Assembly (NCBI GenBank): GCA_947447355.1
Contig: CANFJF010000032.1
Span: forward strand, 1-42,342
Direction: 5' to 3'
From: Comamonadaceae bacterium
GTDB lineage: Bacteria; Pseudomonadota; Gammaproteobacteria; Burkholderiales; Burkholderiaceae_C
Length of the DNA: 42,342 nt
The number at the start of each line of letters is the position of its first letter. The stretch's first letter is position 1. This document shows, one piece after another, positions 25,100 to 33,486 of the stretch. Under the pieces are notes generated by a model that was not told where the DNA came from, did no database searches, and was given only the letters and a program-made list of their open reading frames with translations. The translations under genes and the position numbers were made by a program.

Positions 25100-26350
25100 T
25101 CACTTTCCGAACAACTTGGCCACGTGCTGCCACGTGCGCAGCAACAGGCCTGCGCGCTCCACATCGGCCTGAGCGACGATCGAGGCTTCGCCCATCGGCT
25201 TGCCGTTCGATGTTGCGACCACCTTGCCGATCACCATGCCCTTGGTCACCGGAGCCTCCAGGCCCGTCTTGAGCGTCACCGAGGTCTGCACTTGCTGGCC
25301 CCGCGGCACAGTCAACATCCACGGTGCGACGAGTCCCGCGGCGACCGTGTCTGCCTTGCCAAAGCTGACCTTGGCCGTCGTGACGACCGTGTTCGGCTGA
25401 ATCGGGGTGACCTTCTCGAAATTGCCAAAGCCCCAACCGAGCAGCGTTCGCGTTTCGTCAGCACGCGCCTGAGCGCTGTGGGTGTTGAGGATCACCGTGA
25501 TCAAGCGCATCCCGTTGCGTTTGGATGAGGTGACCAAGCAGAAACCGGCCTCTTGGGTGTGGCCCGTCTTCAGTCCGTCAACGCTGGGATCCGTGTAGAG
25601 CAAGGCATTGCGGTTCCCTTGCTTGATACCGTTGTACTTGAACTCACGTTCCGCATAGATCGGGTAATAGTCAACGCTGTCGCGGATGATGGCCCGCGCC
25701 AAGATGGCGAGGTCATGCGCAGACGACTTGTGCGCCGGGTCGGGCAGGCCCGTGGGATTCATGAAATGCGTGTGCTTCATGCCTAGGCGCAGGGCTTCAG
25801 CATTCATCAGCTTGGCAAAGCCCTCTTCAGAGCCGGCCATGTGCTCGGCAATCGCCTTGGACGCGTCGTTGCCTGACTGGATGATGATGCCGCGCAGGAT
25901 GTCGATCACCGTGGCCTGGCTGTTCAGCGGTAGATACATGCATGACTCGGTGCTCGAACCTCTGCACCAAGCGTTAAGACTGACCGAGACCAGGTCGGTT
26001 GGCTTGAGCTTGCCGGACCGGAGCGCCTGCTCGACGATGTAGCTGGTCATCATCTTGGTGAGGGAAGCCGGCGGCAAGGATTCGTCAGCGTTGGCCGAGG
26101 CGAGCACTTCGCCGGAGTCGAAGTCCATCAACAACCACGCTTTGGCGGGCAGCGCAGGCGGGTTGTCCGCCAAAGCGATTTGAGCAGCGAGTGGCGGCTG
26201 GGCGTTCATGGCGGCCGAGGCGGCAGCCTTCTTGTGAGACGCGTTCTTGGTGGCGTGGTGTCCTGCCGCGAAGGATGCCGAGCTAAGCACCATGGCACTT
26301 ACAGCGATGGCGAAGAGCACAGGGAGGATGGAAAAATTCTTGGTTTGCAT
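25100..26350 (-). CDS. dacC: D-alanyl-D-alanine carboxypeptidase (PBP5/6 type)
   Basis: Low-molecular-weight penicillin-binding protein (416 aa) that trims the terminal D-Ala from peptidoglycan pentapeptides. The signal peptide is LPVLFAIAVSAMVLSSASFA, then an Ala/Lys/His-rich linker. The three active-site motifs are present: SLTK in PPASLTKMMTSY (about residue 97), SGN in IIQSGNDASKAIAEH, and KTG in VDGLKTGHTQEAGFCLV. The C-terminal beta domain and a tail (LRTWQHVAKLFGK) that can act as a membrane-anchoring amphipathic helix follow. The dacC versus dacA name is by type only. A terminator follows directly. Confidence 0.92.
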   Translation of the reverse strand: MQTKNFSILPVLFAIAVSAMVLSSASFAAGHHATKNASHKKAAASAAMNAQPPLAAQIALADNPPALPAKAWLLMDFDSGEVLASANADESLPPASLTKMMTSYIVEQALRSGKLKPTDLVSVSLNAWCRGSSTESCMYLPLNSQATVIDILRGIIIQSGNDASKAIAEHMAGSEEGFAKLMNAEALRLGMKHTHFMNPTGLPDPAHKSSAHDLAILARAIIRDSVDYYPIYAEREFKYNGIKQGNRNALLYTDPSVDGLKTGHTQEAGFCLVTSSKRNGMRLITVILNTHSAQARADETRTLLGWGFGNFEKVTPIQPNTVVTTAKVSFGKADTVAAGLVAPWMLTVPRGQQVQTSVTLKTGLEAPVTKGMVIGKVVATSNGKPMGEASIVAQADVERAGLLLRTWQHVAKLFGK

Positions 26351-26430
26351 GGTATTTTGAAGTGGATTTTCGATTGTCGCGTATCGGCGGCAATTTTCTA
26401 TCGGGCGATGTTGCCGTTCGAACTAAACCG

Positions 26431-27114
26431 CTACTCAATCACCCGAAAATACTGATCCAGCGCGCAACGCTCTGTCACGGTTTGATTCACAGCAGCGTCT
26501 GCGTTGGCATAACCCAAAGCGATGCCGCAGACGATTTTTGAGTTGTCGTCCAGGCCCAAACTCCGGCGAATCAAACCCGGGTAAGACGCCATGGCCCCAA
26601 TAGCGCAGGTGGCCAAGCCTTTGGATTGGGCGGCCAGCATCAAGCCGTACAGCGTCATTCCGAAATCCATGTAGCCACCGCTGCCGAAGTCGCCGTTGAT
26701 GGTGGCGATCAAGGCCACTGGCGCATCGAAAAAACGAAAGTTTTGCTCAAACTGCAGATCCCGACCGGCCCGGTTCTCCTGCGCAATGCCAATGGAGCCG
26801 TACAAGGCTTTCGCGGCCGCCACTTGACGGCGCCTGAGTGTCATTGGTAGGGGTGTTGGAAAATAGCTGTAGTCCTCGGGCTCTTGCGAACCACTGCGCC
26901 AGCCTTGGGTGAGGTCGGCAGTCAGCCGCTGCCGTGCTGCACCCGCGACCAATATGAATAACCCAGGCTGCAGGTTTGCGCCGCTCGGTGCTTTGCGGGC
27001 CAGCGTTAAAACCTCTCGCAACAGACTGTCAGCCACGGGCTTGGCTTGATACGCGCGGATTGAACGCCGCTCCGCGGCCAGACTGGTAAAGGAATCAAGA
27101 GGAGGTGCAGTCAC
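26431..27114 (-). CDS. Nitroreductase-family FMN flavoprotein
   Basis: NAD(P)H-dependent flavin reductase-fold protein of about 227 aa. Landmarks: AAERRSIRAYQAKPV (the FMN-contact Arg-Ser-x-Arg motif), APSGANLQPGLFI, a middle MDFGMTLYGLMLAAQSKGLA, and the C-terminal IVCGIALGYANADAAVN. The frame stays open to 27144, but that part lies inside the terminator of the preceding gene, so I take the GTG at 27114 (VTAPPLDSF) as the start. Nitroaromatics, quinones or enals are possible substrates; the physiological one is unknown. Confidence 0.85.
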   Translation of the reverse strand: MTAPPLDSFTSLAAERRSIRAYQAKPVADSLLREVLTLARKAPSGANLQPGLFILVAGAARQRLTADLTQGWRSGSQEPEDYSYFPTPLPMTLRRRQVAAAKALYGSIGIAQENRAGRDLQFEQNFRFFDAPVALIATINGDFGSGGYMDFGMTLYGLMLAAQSKGLATCAIGAMASYPGLIRRSLGLDDNSKIVCGIALGYANADAAVNQTVTERCALDQYFRVIE

Positions 27115-27126
27115 AACGAATCTCAG

Positions 27127-27158
27127 AAAAAAGCCGACGCACACGAAAGCATGCGTCG
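27127..27158 (-). terminator. Intrinsic terminator after the DUF3014 gene
   Basis: Minus strand: CGACGCATGC, loop TTTC, GTGTGCGTCG, a ten-pair stem with two G-T pairs (27135-27158), then GC and six T (27127-27132). It begins 8 bp past the DUF3014 stop and overlaps the open frame ahead of the nitroreductase GTG, which fixes the nitroreductase start downstream of it. Confidence 0.88.
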
Positions 27159-27165
27159 ACCGATT

Positions 27166-28041
27166 TTACTGAGTCTGCTTTGACCGCTTGATGATTTCCT
27201 GGCGAACGGCCGAGAGCCGGGCCTTGAGCCGGTTCTGATTCACCGAGCCGACGCGCAACATGATCTTCTGTCCTGACGAGAGCGCTTCAAGCTCCGGGTC
27301 AGCGAACTCGTAGCGCACCCAAGGGCGCAGCGATGGAATAGGCCCCTTGACTTCGGTCAGTTTGACCGCCACGACTTGCGGCGCGCGCGGGGTAGCGAGC
27401 AGATGATTGATCACCTGCAACATCCGGTCATTGAACTGGCGATTCGGAAAACCGAGTTCACCGTAGGTTTGCTGTAGCACGGGGTACATGCGCACGTAGA
27501 GGTCAACGGCTTGCGGAATGTTGATACTTTCCAACAGCAGCACCAGCGGTGTGTACCGCAGACCGTTGTCAGAGCTGACGATGGTTGCGCCGTCATGCGT
27601 CTGCACTGTGAAACGCCCATCCGTAGGACTGATCGGCCAGGCCACTGGCGGTGCGTGCGTGCGGCCAAGATTGTCTACCGTCGCCACAAATTTTCGAGGA
27701 AAGTCGTCTAGCTGGAAAAAAGTCAAAGCAGCTTTTTTACCCAGGAAATCTGTCAAGGTAGAACCGACTTGATCAGCCCCCAGCGGCAGAGCCGCAACCG
27801 GGACCTCGACAGGCTGCAACTCAGGAGGACCCGCTGCTGCAGAAGTCACCGCCGAAGAAGGTAGCGCAGGCGCGTTAATCGCGCCGTTATCTAAAACCGT
27901 CATTTCGGTGATTGGCAGAGCATCAGGGGCCTCGTCCAGTGGCGCTTTAGGTCCGGCCATCAACCACCAGAGAACAGCAACAGCCACGCCAGCAGAAATG
28001 ACAGCGACCGGCAGTAAAAAAGTTTTTTGTGTGTATTTCAA
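27166..28041 (-). CDS. DUF3014 domain protein, membrane-anchored
   Basis: A 291-aa protein of unknown function with one N-terminal signal-anchor helix (FLLPVAVISAGVAVAVLWWL) and a Pro/Ala-rich linker to about residue 90. The DUF3014-like domain then shows FQLDDFPRKFVATVDNLGRT and GLRYTPLVLLLESINIPQAV. The domain therefore probably lies in the periplasm. Downstream is a strong terminator. The double-SH3 gene upstream is codirectional with a 36-bp gap, so they may share a promoter; both are envelope proteins, in line with the nearby carboxypeptidase. Confidence 0.82.
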   Translation of the reverse strand: MKYTQKTFLLPVAVISAGVAVAVLWWLMAGPKAPLDEAPDALPITEMTVLDNGAINAPALPSSAVTSAAAGPPELQPVEVPVAALPLGADQVGSTLTDFLGKKAALTFFQLDDFPRKFVATVDNLGRTHAPPVAWPISPTDGRFTVQTHDGATIVSSDNGLRYTPLVLLLESINIPQAVDLYVRMYPVLQQTYGELGFPNRQFNDRMLQVINHLLATPRAPQVVAVKLTEVKGPIPSLRPWVRYEFADPELEALSSGQKIMLRVGSVNQNRLKARLSAVRQEIIKRSKQTQ

Positions 28042-28077
28042 TGAAAACTCTTTATAAAAATAAAGCGCAGGAAAGCC

Positions 28078-28548
28078 TCACCAGCCCCACAGCAAACCAC
28101 GCGAAACCCAGCCCTTGGAACCATTCTCCCGTTGCACCCTGACCCAATTGCTACGGTGTTCTAAAGTTCGCAATAGATCACCATATTGAGCTTTGCCCAA
28201 AATGCGACTATTGGTACTGGGGGCACTGCGCACATTAGCAACATTCGACTTCACAACCAAGTGCGCTTTCTTCTCAACCATGGGGCGATATATCCATCCC
28301 TTGTCGTTTTCAAAATCCCGGACTTTCAGCCATCTCCCTTTTCGACTGGTGACCTCCAATGGATAGCCTTTTCCCAGTTCAAACAAAACGGGGGCATTGG
28401 TGCTGGCGCTAGATCGAAGATTGACGACGTTGCGACCAACGCTCACCATTTCTTTAGCTAATGCGACCTGCGCAAAAATAAAAAGGAACAAGGCCGCGAG
28501 CAAAACTCGAGAGCAATTCAGAGTGGATGACCAAGGAGTGATGTGCAT
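28078..28548 (-). CDS. Secreted protein with two bacterial SH3 domains
   Basis: From ATG 28548 the product is 156 aa: a signal peptide (VLLAALFLFIFAQVALA-K), then two SH3b repeats. The first is VGRNVVNLRSSASTNAPVLF to KGWIYRPMV, and the second is KSNVANVRSAPSTNSRILGK to KGWVSRGLLWGW. Both have the NxRSxPSTNxxxL pattern of the SH3_3 family, which often binds peptidoglycan. The open frame continues upstream to 28671, but that extension (FNCFSKVLAINLSSIFW) would put the signal peptide inside the protein. Role in the cell wall is inferred. Confidence 0.85.
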   Translation of the reverse strand: MHITPWSSTLNCSRVLLAALFLFIFAQVALAKEMVSVGRNVVNLRSSASTNAPVLFELGKGYPLEVTSRKGRWLKVRDFENDKGWIYRPMVEKKAHLVVKSNVANVRSAPSTNSRILGKAQYGDLLRTLEHRSNWVRVQRENGSKGWVSRGLLWGW

Positions 28549-28842
28549 AGGTTGAAAGTAGAACGCAGATGAATTTTTGCCCGACCAGAAAATAGAACTT
28601 AAGTTTATTGCCAAAACCTTGCTAAAGCAGTTAAAGATTGTTTTTAACCCTTTATGAGCAATGCAAGGCATGGCATGGCTAGGAAATAAATTTGAAATTT
28701 TTTTGGCCGCGGGCTAGTACTCAGTGGTGCTATTTATCCTACTTGGGACGGCGCTTTCAGCTGACGTTTGACGTTGTTGCTGAGGTTTGAAAACATGGTC
28801 GCAGCAGTTCAATATGACGGACACACTTAATAATCCCACACC

Positions 28843-29919
28843 ATGAACGACAAGTCACAAGTCAGCTCTAAAGTCGCAAAAACCGAGCTCAAATCACTCC
28901 AGATCCTCAGAGCAGTTGCGGCTCTGAGTGTGGTTTATTACCATGTCACTGCACGCCCAAATTTTGGTTCATTTGGCGTAGATATTTTTTTTGTCATCAG
29001 CGGTTTTGTCATGGCCATGATCGTGACCAACGGTCAAAGCACCTTCGATTTTGCGATGCATCGATTGGCCAGAATCGTTCCGCTGTACTGGGCATTGACA
29101 ACGTTTTTGCTGCTGATCGCTTGGATCGAGCCAGATGTGCTGAACTCCACGACAGCTAATTTCCAAAATTACGCCAAGTCGCTTTTTTTCATTCCCTACT
29201 TCAAGGAAGATGGTTCACTGCGGCCGCTGTTAGCGGTCGGCTGGACACTGAACTATGAAATGTTTTTCTATCTCAGCGTTTGGCTTTCGCTCTTACTGGC
29301 TAAGCGTTTTTTTTTACAGCTGAGCATCCTGCTGATTTTGGCCGCCCATGTCTACGGAGGCTACTTCTCTGACGACCGCTTAGTAGCCACTTTTTTTCAT
29401 AATCCACAGGTACTTGAGTTTGTGATGGGGATGCTGGCCTTCAAGCTCTGGGAACGTCACGTACACCTCAGGATATCCACGCCAGTCGCCATCATCCTTG
29501 CCATCAGTTCATATGTCTTCATGGCTTTCGCGGAGACCTTCAACATGAGATTGAACGGTCTATTGGTCTATGGCTTGCCATCATTGTTTTTGCTATTGAG
29601 CATGCTGAACTTGGAGCATTTACTTACCACCAATCAGAATCCGGCCATTCGGTTGTGCTCCCATATGGGGGATGCTAGCTATGCAACCTACCTCAGCCAT
29701 TTCTATGTCGTCGAACTGGTTCGCAAGTTTGGCTTTCAAAAGTACAACATCATCGATCCCTACACACCATGGGGCGTGGCCGTGATCGTACTGACGTCGC
29801 TGCTATTGGGGCACTTGCTCTACAAGTTGATCGACAAACCTTTGACACGCTATGTCAAAGGTCGGTGTGCGCTGATCCGAAGTGCACCACTTGGTGCACC
29901 CCTCTTACACCAAGACTAA
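28843..29919 (+). CDS. Acyltransferase family 3 membrane protein (OafA/ExoZ-like)
   Basis: Integral-membrane O-acyltransferase of 358 aa with about ten helices. It opens with LQILRAVAALSVVYYHVTAR, in which the family R and H are in place, and GVDIFFVISGFVMAMI. Later comes HRLARIVPLYWALTTF, the RxxRIxPxY motif. Proteins of this family acetylate or succinylate exported polysaccharides. It is a single gene, somewhat lower in GC than its neighbours in places (runs of T at about 29320-29390), which fits an exchangeable surface-modification gene. No glycan-synthesis genes are nearby. Confidence 0.88.
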   Translation: MNDKSQVSSKVAKTELKSLQILRAVAALSVVYYHVTARPNFGSFGVDIFFVISGFVMAMIVTNGQSTFDFAMHRLARIVPLYWALTTFLLLIAWIEPDVLNSTTANFQNYAKSLFFIPYFKEDGSLRPLLAVGWTLNYEMFFYLSVWLSLLLAKRFFLQLSILLILAAHVYGGYFSDDRLVATFFHNPQVLEFVMGMLAFKLWERHVHLRISTPVAIILAISSYVFMAFAETFNMRLNGLLVYGLPSLFLLLSMLNLEHLLTTNQNPAIRLCSHMGDASYATYLSHFYVVELVRKFGFQKYNIIDPYTPWGVAVIVLTSLLLGHLLYKLIDKPLTRYVKGRCALIRSAPLGAPLLHQD

Positions 29920-29927
29920 CGCTCGAA

Positions 29928-30368
29928 TTACTTCTTCTTGGTCGTCTTGATCACTGACTCGACAGCGGTTTGCATTTGAGCCGCTGCGGCTTTCATACCC
30001 TTGCTGACAGCCGCAAAAGCTTCTGGCGCGGGGTGGGCTTTTTCGATGGCTTCCACGCTGGTGTGAAATTGAGCGACACCCAGAGCCGTCACATCTTTGA
30101 GGTTCTTGGCCGCGATGGCCATATTCTCTTCAGCCAATGTTTTCATGGCTTCAAACGCAGCTTGTGGCTCTTTGATACCCTTGAAAGACTCAACCGTTGC
30201 AGCGACAGAAGCTTGTGCGGCTTGCGCTTGCTTTTGAGCCAATTCGCCCCACGCTTGAAGATTAGCCATCAACGGCTTGAGCGCTTCTTGAGAAGCGGCC
30301 GGATTGAATTTAGCGGCGTTCTCTTTCATGGTGTTGGTAATAGCTTCGAAGGGATTGTTAGTAAACAT
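29928..30368 (-). CDS. phaP: Phasin (polyhydroxyalkanoate granule protein)
   Basis: A 146-aa Ala/Lys/Gln-rich helical protein from ATG 30368 (AAGGACCC ribosome site). The start MFTNNPFEAITNTMKENAAK and the amphipathic QKQAQAAQASVAATVESFKG are typical of the phasin_2 family that coats PHB granules and controls their size. The tail is Lys-rich (IKTTKKK). A perfect 15-bp palindrome lies 20 bp upstream of the start, probably the operator. No PHA synthase gene is in the window. Confidence 0.9.
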   Translation of the reverse strand: MFTNNPFEAITNTMKENAAKFNPAASQEALKPLMANLQAWGELAQKQAQAAQASVAATVESFKGIKEPQAAFEAMKTLAEENMAIAAKNLKDVTALGVAQFHTSVEAIEKAHPAPEAFAAVSKGMKAAAAQMQTAVESVIKTTKKK

Positions 30369-30388
30369 GAGGGTCCTTTTTAAAAAAA

Positions 30389-30403
30389 TGTTGCAGTGCA
30401 ACA
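30389..30403. promoter_or_regulatory. Palindromic operator candidate upstream of the phasin gene (PhaR-like)
   Basis: TGTTGCAGTGCAACA is a perfect dyad around one central base, 20 bp ahead of the phasin ATG. Phasin genes are usually repressed by PhaR, which binds TGC-rich sites and is released when PHA granules form. I did not find a phaR gene in the window, so assignment to PhaR rests on position and base pattern. Confidence 0.6.
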
Positions 30404-30616
30404 ATTCTACGGGGATTCAAGTCTAAATTGTCACTTAGCGAACGGGCCAGTGCTCCTTTAGGGATAACCACCTAACACTTCGGGATTGACCAGAGCCCCG
30501 GCGCGAGCGGTTACCATGCCGACTGCCGGTTGACGTCAATGCGGCCACTGTCACAGCCTTGTCACGCTTGCTCCCTAAGATGATGGTGATATTTTTATAA
30601 AAAAAAGAAATGTGGC

Positions 30617-31975
30617 ATGTATTTTTTCTATCAACTCTTGAGCGGTGAGCGAACGAGCTGCAACATTTTCATAGCCTCCCTGTTATTGGCCATGGGCGGC
30701 ACTTCAGCAGCGCAGTCGATCGACTACGAAGATACCTCAGCGAAATACCAGACCACTTACAACTGGCAAAAGCACTCCTCATTCACGTCCCCATACGCAA
30801 GCCTGAACAGCCTTGGTTCAACTGCGGACAAGATGTACACCTTTTCGACAACCGCGCACTGGGGCACTCGACTCTGGCAAGGCGGTGAGCTGTATTTCAA
30901 TCCAGAGATTGCATCGGGTGTCCCCTTTTCAAACAACCTGGTAGGCTTGGGCGGCTTCACCAATGGCGAAATCACCCGAGCCGCAGGCAGCACCCCCAAG
31001 CCCTACATCCAGCGTTTGTTTCTGCGTCAAACATGGAACAACGGCGGCGGCACCGAAAAAATCAACGCTGATTTCAACCAGATGGCCGGGACCGTCGACA
31101 AAAATCGATTCGTACTGACAGCGGGTAATTTCTCAACGCTCGATGTCTTTGACGACAACACTTACGCCAAGGACCCGCGGACCCAGTTCATGAACTGGGG
31201 CAACTGGACCTATTCCGCATTCGACTATTCTGCAGATGCTCGTGGCTTCGGCTGGGGATTCGCCGGCGAGTGGTACCAGGATGATTGGGTCTTTCGGTTT
31301 GGCCGCATGACGGGCCCGAAAGATCCCAATGGTTTGCCGCTGGACTTTGCGCTGGGCAAGCACTCTGGGGACCAAGCAGAAATTGAACATGGACACGACA
31401 TCAACGGCCAGCCTGGGAAAGTAAGAGTTCTGGCTTTCAGAAACAGGGCTGTGTTGGCCAGCTTCAACGACGCAACGGCTTACTTGAATGCCAACCCTGG
31501 AACTGACCCACAAACCATTTTCAACGTACGAGGTGATGTGAAGACCAAGTACGGGCTTGGTGTCAACCTAGAGCAAGCCATCAATACAGACATCGGCTTT
31601 TTTCTAAGAGCCATGAAAACCGATGGCCGAACAGAAACCGTGGCCTTCACGGAAGTCGATGACTCTTTTTCATCTGGCTTTTTATTCAAGGGCAACCTGT
31701 GGGGACGCGCCAATGACACGATCGGACTGTCGGTGATGCAGAACCAACTTTCCAACGACCGGCGCAGATATCTACAGGCCGGCGGCATTTCCTTCTTTAT
31801 TGGTGACGGTGCCCTGAACTACAAGCCTGAAACCATTTTCGAAGGTTTTTACAGCCTTGGCGTCAGCAAAACCATCTGGCTGACAGGTGACTATCAGCGC
31901 ATCCAAAACCCGGCTTACAACGCCAGCCGCGGACCGGTGAACGTTTTCGCCGTTCGATTCCACGTAGAGTTTTAG
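30617..31975 (+). CDS. Outer-membrane porin, OprB-like carbohydrate-selective family
   Basis: A 452-aa beta-barrel protein. A signal sequence (IFIASLLLAMGGTSAAQ) is followed by AKYQTTYNWQKHSSFTSPYA, the usual OprB-like opening, and TLRLWQGGELYFNPE-type strands (actual text TRLWQGGELYFNPEIASGVP). PYIQRLFLRQTWNNGGG and FNQMAGTVDKNRFVLTAGNF follow. The protein ends in an aromatic residue (FAVRFHVEF), as barrel proteins do. It converges with the Bug receptor gene and overlaps it by four bases. In this setting it may admit the acid or sugar substrate of the adjacent Rieske module (inference). Confidence 0.87.
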   Translation: MYFFYQLLSGERTSCNIFIASLLLAMGGTSAAQSIDYEDTSAKYQTTYNWQKHSSFTSPYASLNSLGSTADKMYTFSTTAHWGTRLWQGGELYFNPEIASGVPFSNNLVGLGGFTNGEITRAAGSTPKPYIQRLFLRQTWNNGGGTEKINADFNQMAGTVDKNRFVLTAGNFSTLDVFDDNTYAKDPRTQFMNWGNWTYSAFDYSADARGFGWGFAGEWYQDDWVFRFGRMTGPKDPNGLPLDFALGKHSGDQAEIEHGHDINGQPGKVRVLAFRNRAVLASFNDATAYLNANPGTDPQTIFNVRGDVKTKYGLGVNLEQAINTDIGFFLRAMKTDGRTETVAFTEVDDSFSSGFLFKGNLWGRANDTIGLSVMQNQLSNDRRRYLQAGGISFFIGDGALNYKPETIFEGFYSLGVSKTIWLTGDYQRIQNPAYNASRGPVNVFAVRFHVEF

Positions 31976-32970
31976 TCGACCTTCTGTAAAGAACGAACCA
32001 TCGGCGACCACAGTTCAATCTCACTTTTAAAAAACTGGGTGAAGGTGTCTGCGTCCCAGTCCTCAGTTTCTATGTACTCAAAAGCGAGTTGGTCACGAAT
32101 GGCTTGACTACGCAAACCATTTCGAACTTCAAGATTGAGTTTGGTGACGATACTTTTCGGCAAACCAGCAGGACCCGACAGGGAAAACCAGGTCAGCGCG
32201 GTTAATTTGGGATAACCGAGTTCTGCAAACGTCGGCACATTGGGATAGTCCTTGAGCCGCTTGGTCGACGTGATGGCCAACACCCGGAGCTTGCCCGTGT
32301 GAATGTGACTGGCGGCAGACCGCAACGTCATGAAGCCGGCCTGGATTTGACCACCCAGCAAGTCCATCACAGCCGGTCCGGCACCTTTGTAGCTGATGTG
32401 CACCAAATTGAGTTTGTTGCTGGCGGCAAACAGCTCACCAATCAGCTGAGCGTGCGTCCCCAACCCGGGCGATCCCCAGCTCAATCCTTTGGGAGCGGCA
32501 TTGGCATAGGCAATAAAGCCTTTGAGATCTTTGACGGGTAAATCGGCATTGATCACGAGCGCCGAGGGAGGGCCGCCCAGCAGTGCAATGTGCGTGAAGT
32601 CTTTCATCGGGCTCATGCTGCTACCTAAAAGTATCGGCGCAATCACATGCGAGCCAATACCCGACACCACGAGCGAGTAACCATCAGGCGCGGCCTTGGC
32701 GACTTGCATAGAGCCGAGCGTTCCGCCTGCGCCGCCCTTGTTATCAACGATGAAGGGCTGCTTCAGCGAGTTGCTCAGGTAGTCAGCCGTCAAGCGGCCC
32801 AGGTTGTCAGCAGTGCCCCCAGCAGAATAAGGAACCACGATTTTCACGGGCCGCAGTGGCCACGGCGACTGCGACTGTGCAGAAGCATTGACAGCGATAC
32901 CAACCAATCCAGAAATAAAGCCCAGCGTCAACGCCGCCCGCCATTGCGAAGGCGTTTTTTTGTTAATCAT
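31972..32970 (-). CDS. Orphan Bug/TctC-family periplasmic receptor of the Rieske module
   Basis: A 332-aa solute receptor from ATG 32970 (MINKKTPSQWRAALTLGF), signal peptide ending VNASA-Q. It has the first ligand loop VKIVVPYSAGGTADNLGRL and the second GLSWGSPGLGTHAQLIGELF. The frame is open further upstream, but the ATG gives a normal signal peptide. It follows the Rieske ferredoxin gene after 37 bp and is transcribed with it, from the region shared with the oxygenase. It probably binds the compound oxidised by that system. No TctAB partner is adjacent. Confidence 0.91.
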   Translation of the reverse strand: MINKKTPSQWRAALTLGFISGLVGIAVNASAQSQSPWPLRPVKIVVPYSAGGTADNLGRLTADYLSNSLKQPFIVDNKGGAGGTLGSMQVAKAAPDGYSLVVSGIGSHVIAPILLGSSMSPMKDFTHIALLGGPPSALVINADLPVKDLKGFIAYANAAPKGLSWGSPGLGTHAQLIGELFAASNKLNLVHISYKGAGPAVMDLLGGQIQAGFMTLRSAASHIHTGKLRVLAITSTKRLKDYPNVPTFAELGYPKLTALTWFSLSGPAGLPKSIVTKLNLEVRNGLRSQAIRDQLAFEYIETEDWDADTFTQFFKSEIELWSPMVRSLQKVD

Positions 32971-33007
32971 GTCTAACTCCGTGAAGATGAACGTGCAAGG
33001 CCACAGC

Positions 33008-33325
33008 CTACAGCGAAATAAAAACTCGTCCGCCTTCAATGGAAACAGGGTAGGTTTTCAGCGGTGTCATGCAGGGCGGCGCCAATACCTCACCCGTGCG
33101 AATGTCGAAAACACCATTGTGAAAATTGCATTCAACAGCGTCGCCAAGAATGCACCCCTCCGACAAAGAACCGGGACCATGGGTACACAGGTCATCGGTC
33201 ACAAAAAAATCACCTTCCAGATTGAAAACCGCAAGGGTCAATCCAGAGGTCTCCACCTTGAGCGCCTGCCCCTCATTGACATCCTCTTTAGCGCACAAAC
33301 CTAGCAGCGTAGAAGCCTGCGACAT
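33008..33325 (-). CDS. Rieske-type [2Fe-2S] ferredoxin
   Basis: A 105-aa soluble ferredoxin from ATG 33325. The cluster ligands are C47-x-H49 in DDLCTHGPGSLSEG and C66-x2-H69 in CNFHNGVFDIRTGEV, the pattern of the small ferredoxins of naphthalene, biphenyl and ethylbenzene dioxygenase systems. Its likely job is to feed electrons to the divergent oxygenase. No ferredoxin reductase gene is visible in the window. The frame stays open to 33370, but that part lies in the shared regulatory region. Confidence 0.93.
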   Translation of the reverse strand: MSQASTLLGLCAKEDVNEGQALKVETSGLTLAVFNLEGDFFVTDDLCTHGPGSLSEGCILGDAVECNFHNGVFDIRTGEVLAPPCMTPLKTYPVSIEGGRVFISL

Positions 33326-33340
33326 AAGCAAAATCCTTGT

Positions 33341-33370
33341 TTGACATTCAAGATTTTCAAATGTTATCAT
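33341..33370 (+). promoter_or_regulatory. Sigma70-type promoter for the Rieske oxygenase operon
   Basis: TTGACA at 33341-33346, an 18-bp spacer, then TATCAT at 33365-33370 (five of six against the -10 consensus). Transcription would start near 33377, inside the palindrome at 33373-33407. This fits repression by a protein bound over the start site. Confidence 0.65.
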
Positions 33371-33372
33371 TA

Positions 33373-33407
33373 TTCTGCATAAGAGAACTATGTTCCTTTA
33401 TGCAGAA
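33373..33407. promoter_or_regulatory. 35-bp nested palindrome, candidate IclR-family operator
   Basis: TTCTGCATAA (33373-33382) is exactly mirrored by TTATGCAGAA (33398-33407), and inside it GAAC/GTTC (33385-33388 and 33392-33395) share the same centre at 33390. Only the two bases between the arms and the central three do not pair. IclR regulators commonly bind TTCNGCAT-like dyads, and an IclR gene is the third gene of the plus-strand operon. The site lies between divergent ferredoxin and oxygenase genes and can control both. Confidence 0.72.
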
Positions 33408-33486
33408 CAATGAGCTATGCAACCACCGACACAGTCCTCATAACAGGCTGAATTTTTGCCTTCTGAATCCTGCATTTTGGAAACTG

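Noticed and set aside
33337..33486. N-terminal extension of the Rieske oxygenase by 50 codons
   Set aside because: It would run across the promoter and palindrome; the ATG at 33487 gives the normal family N-terminus.
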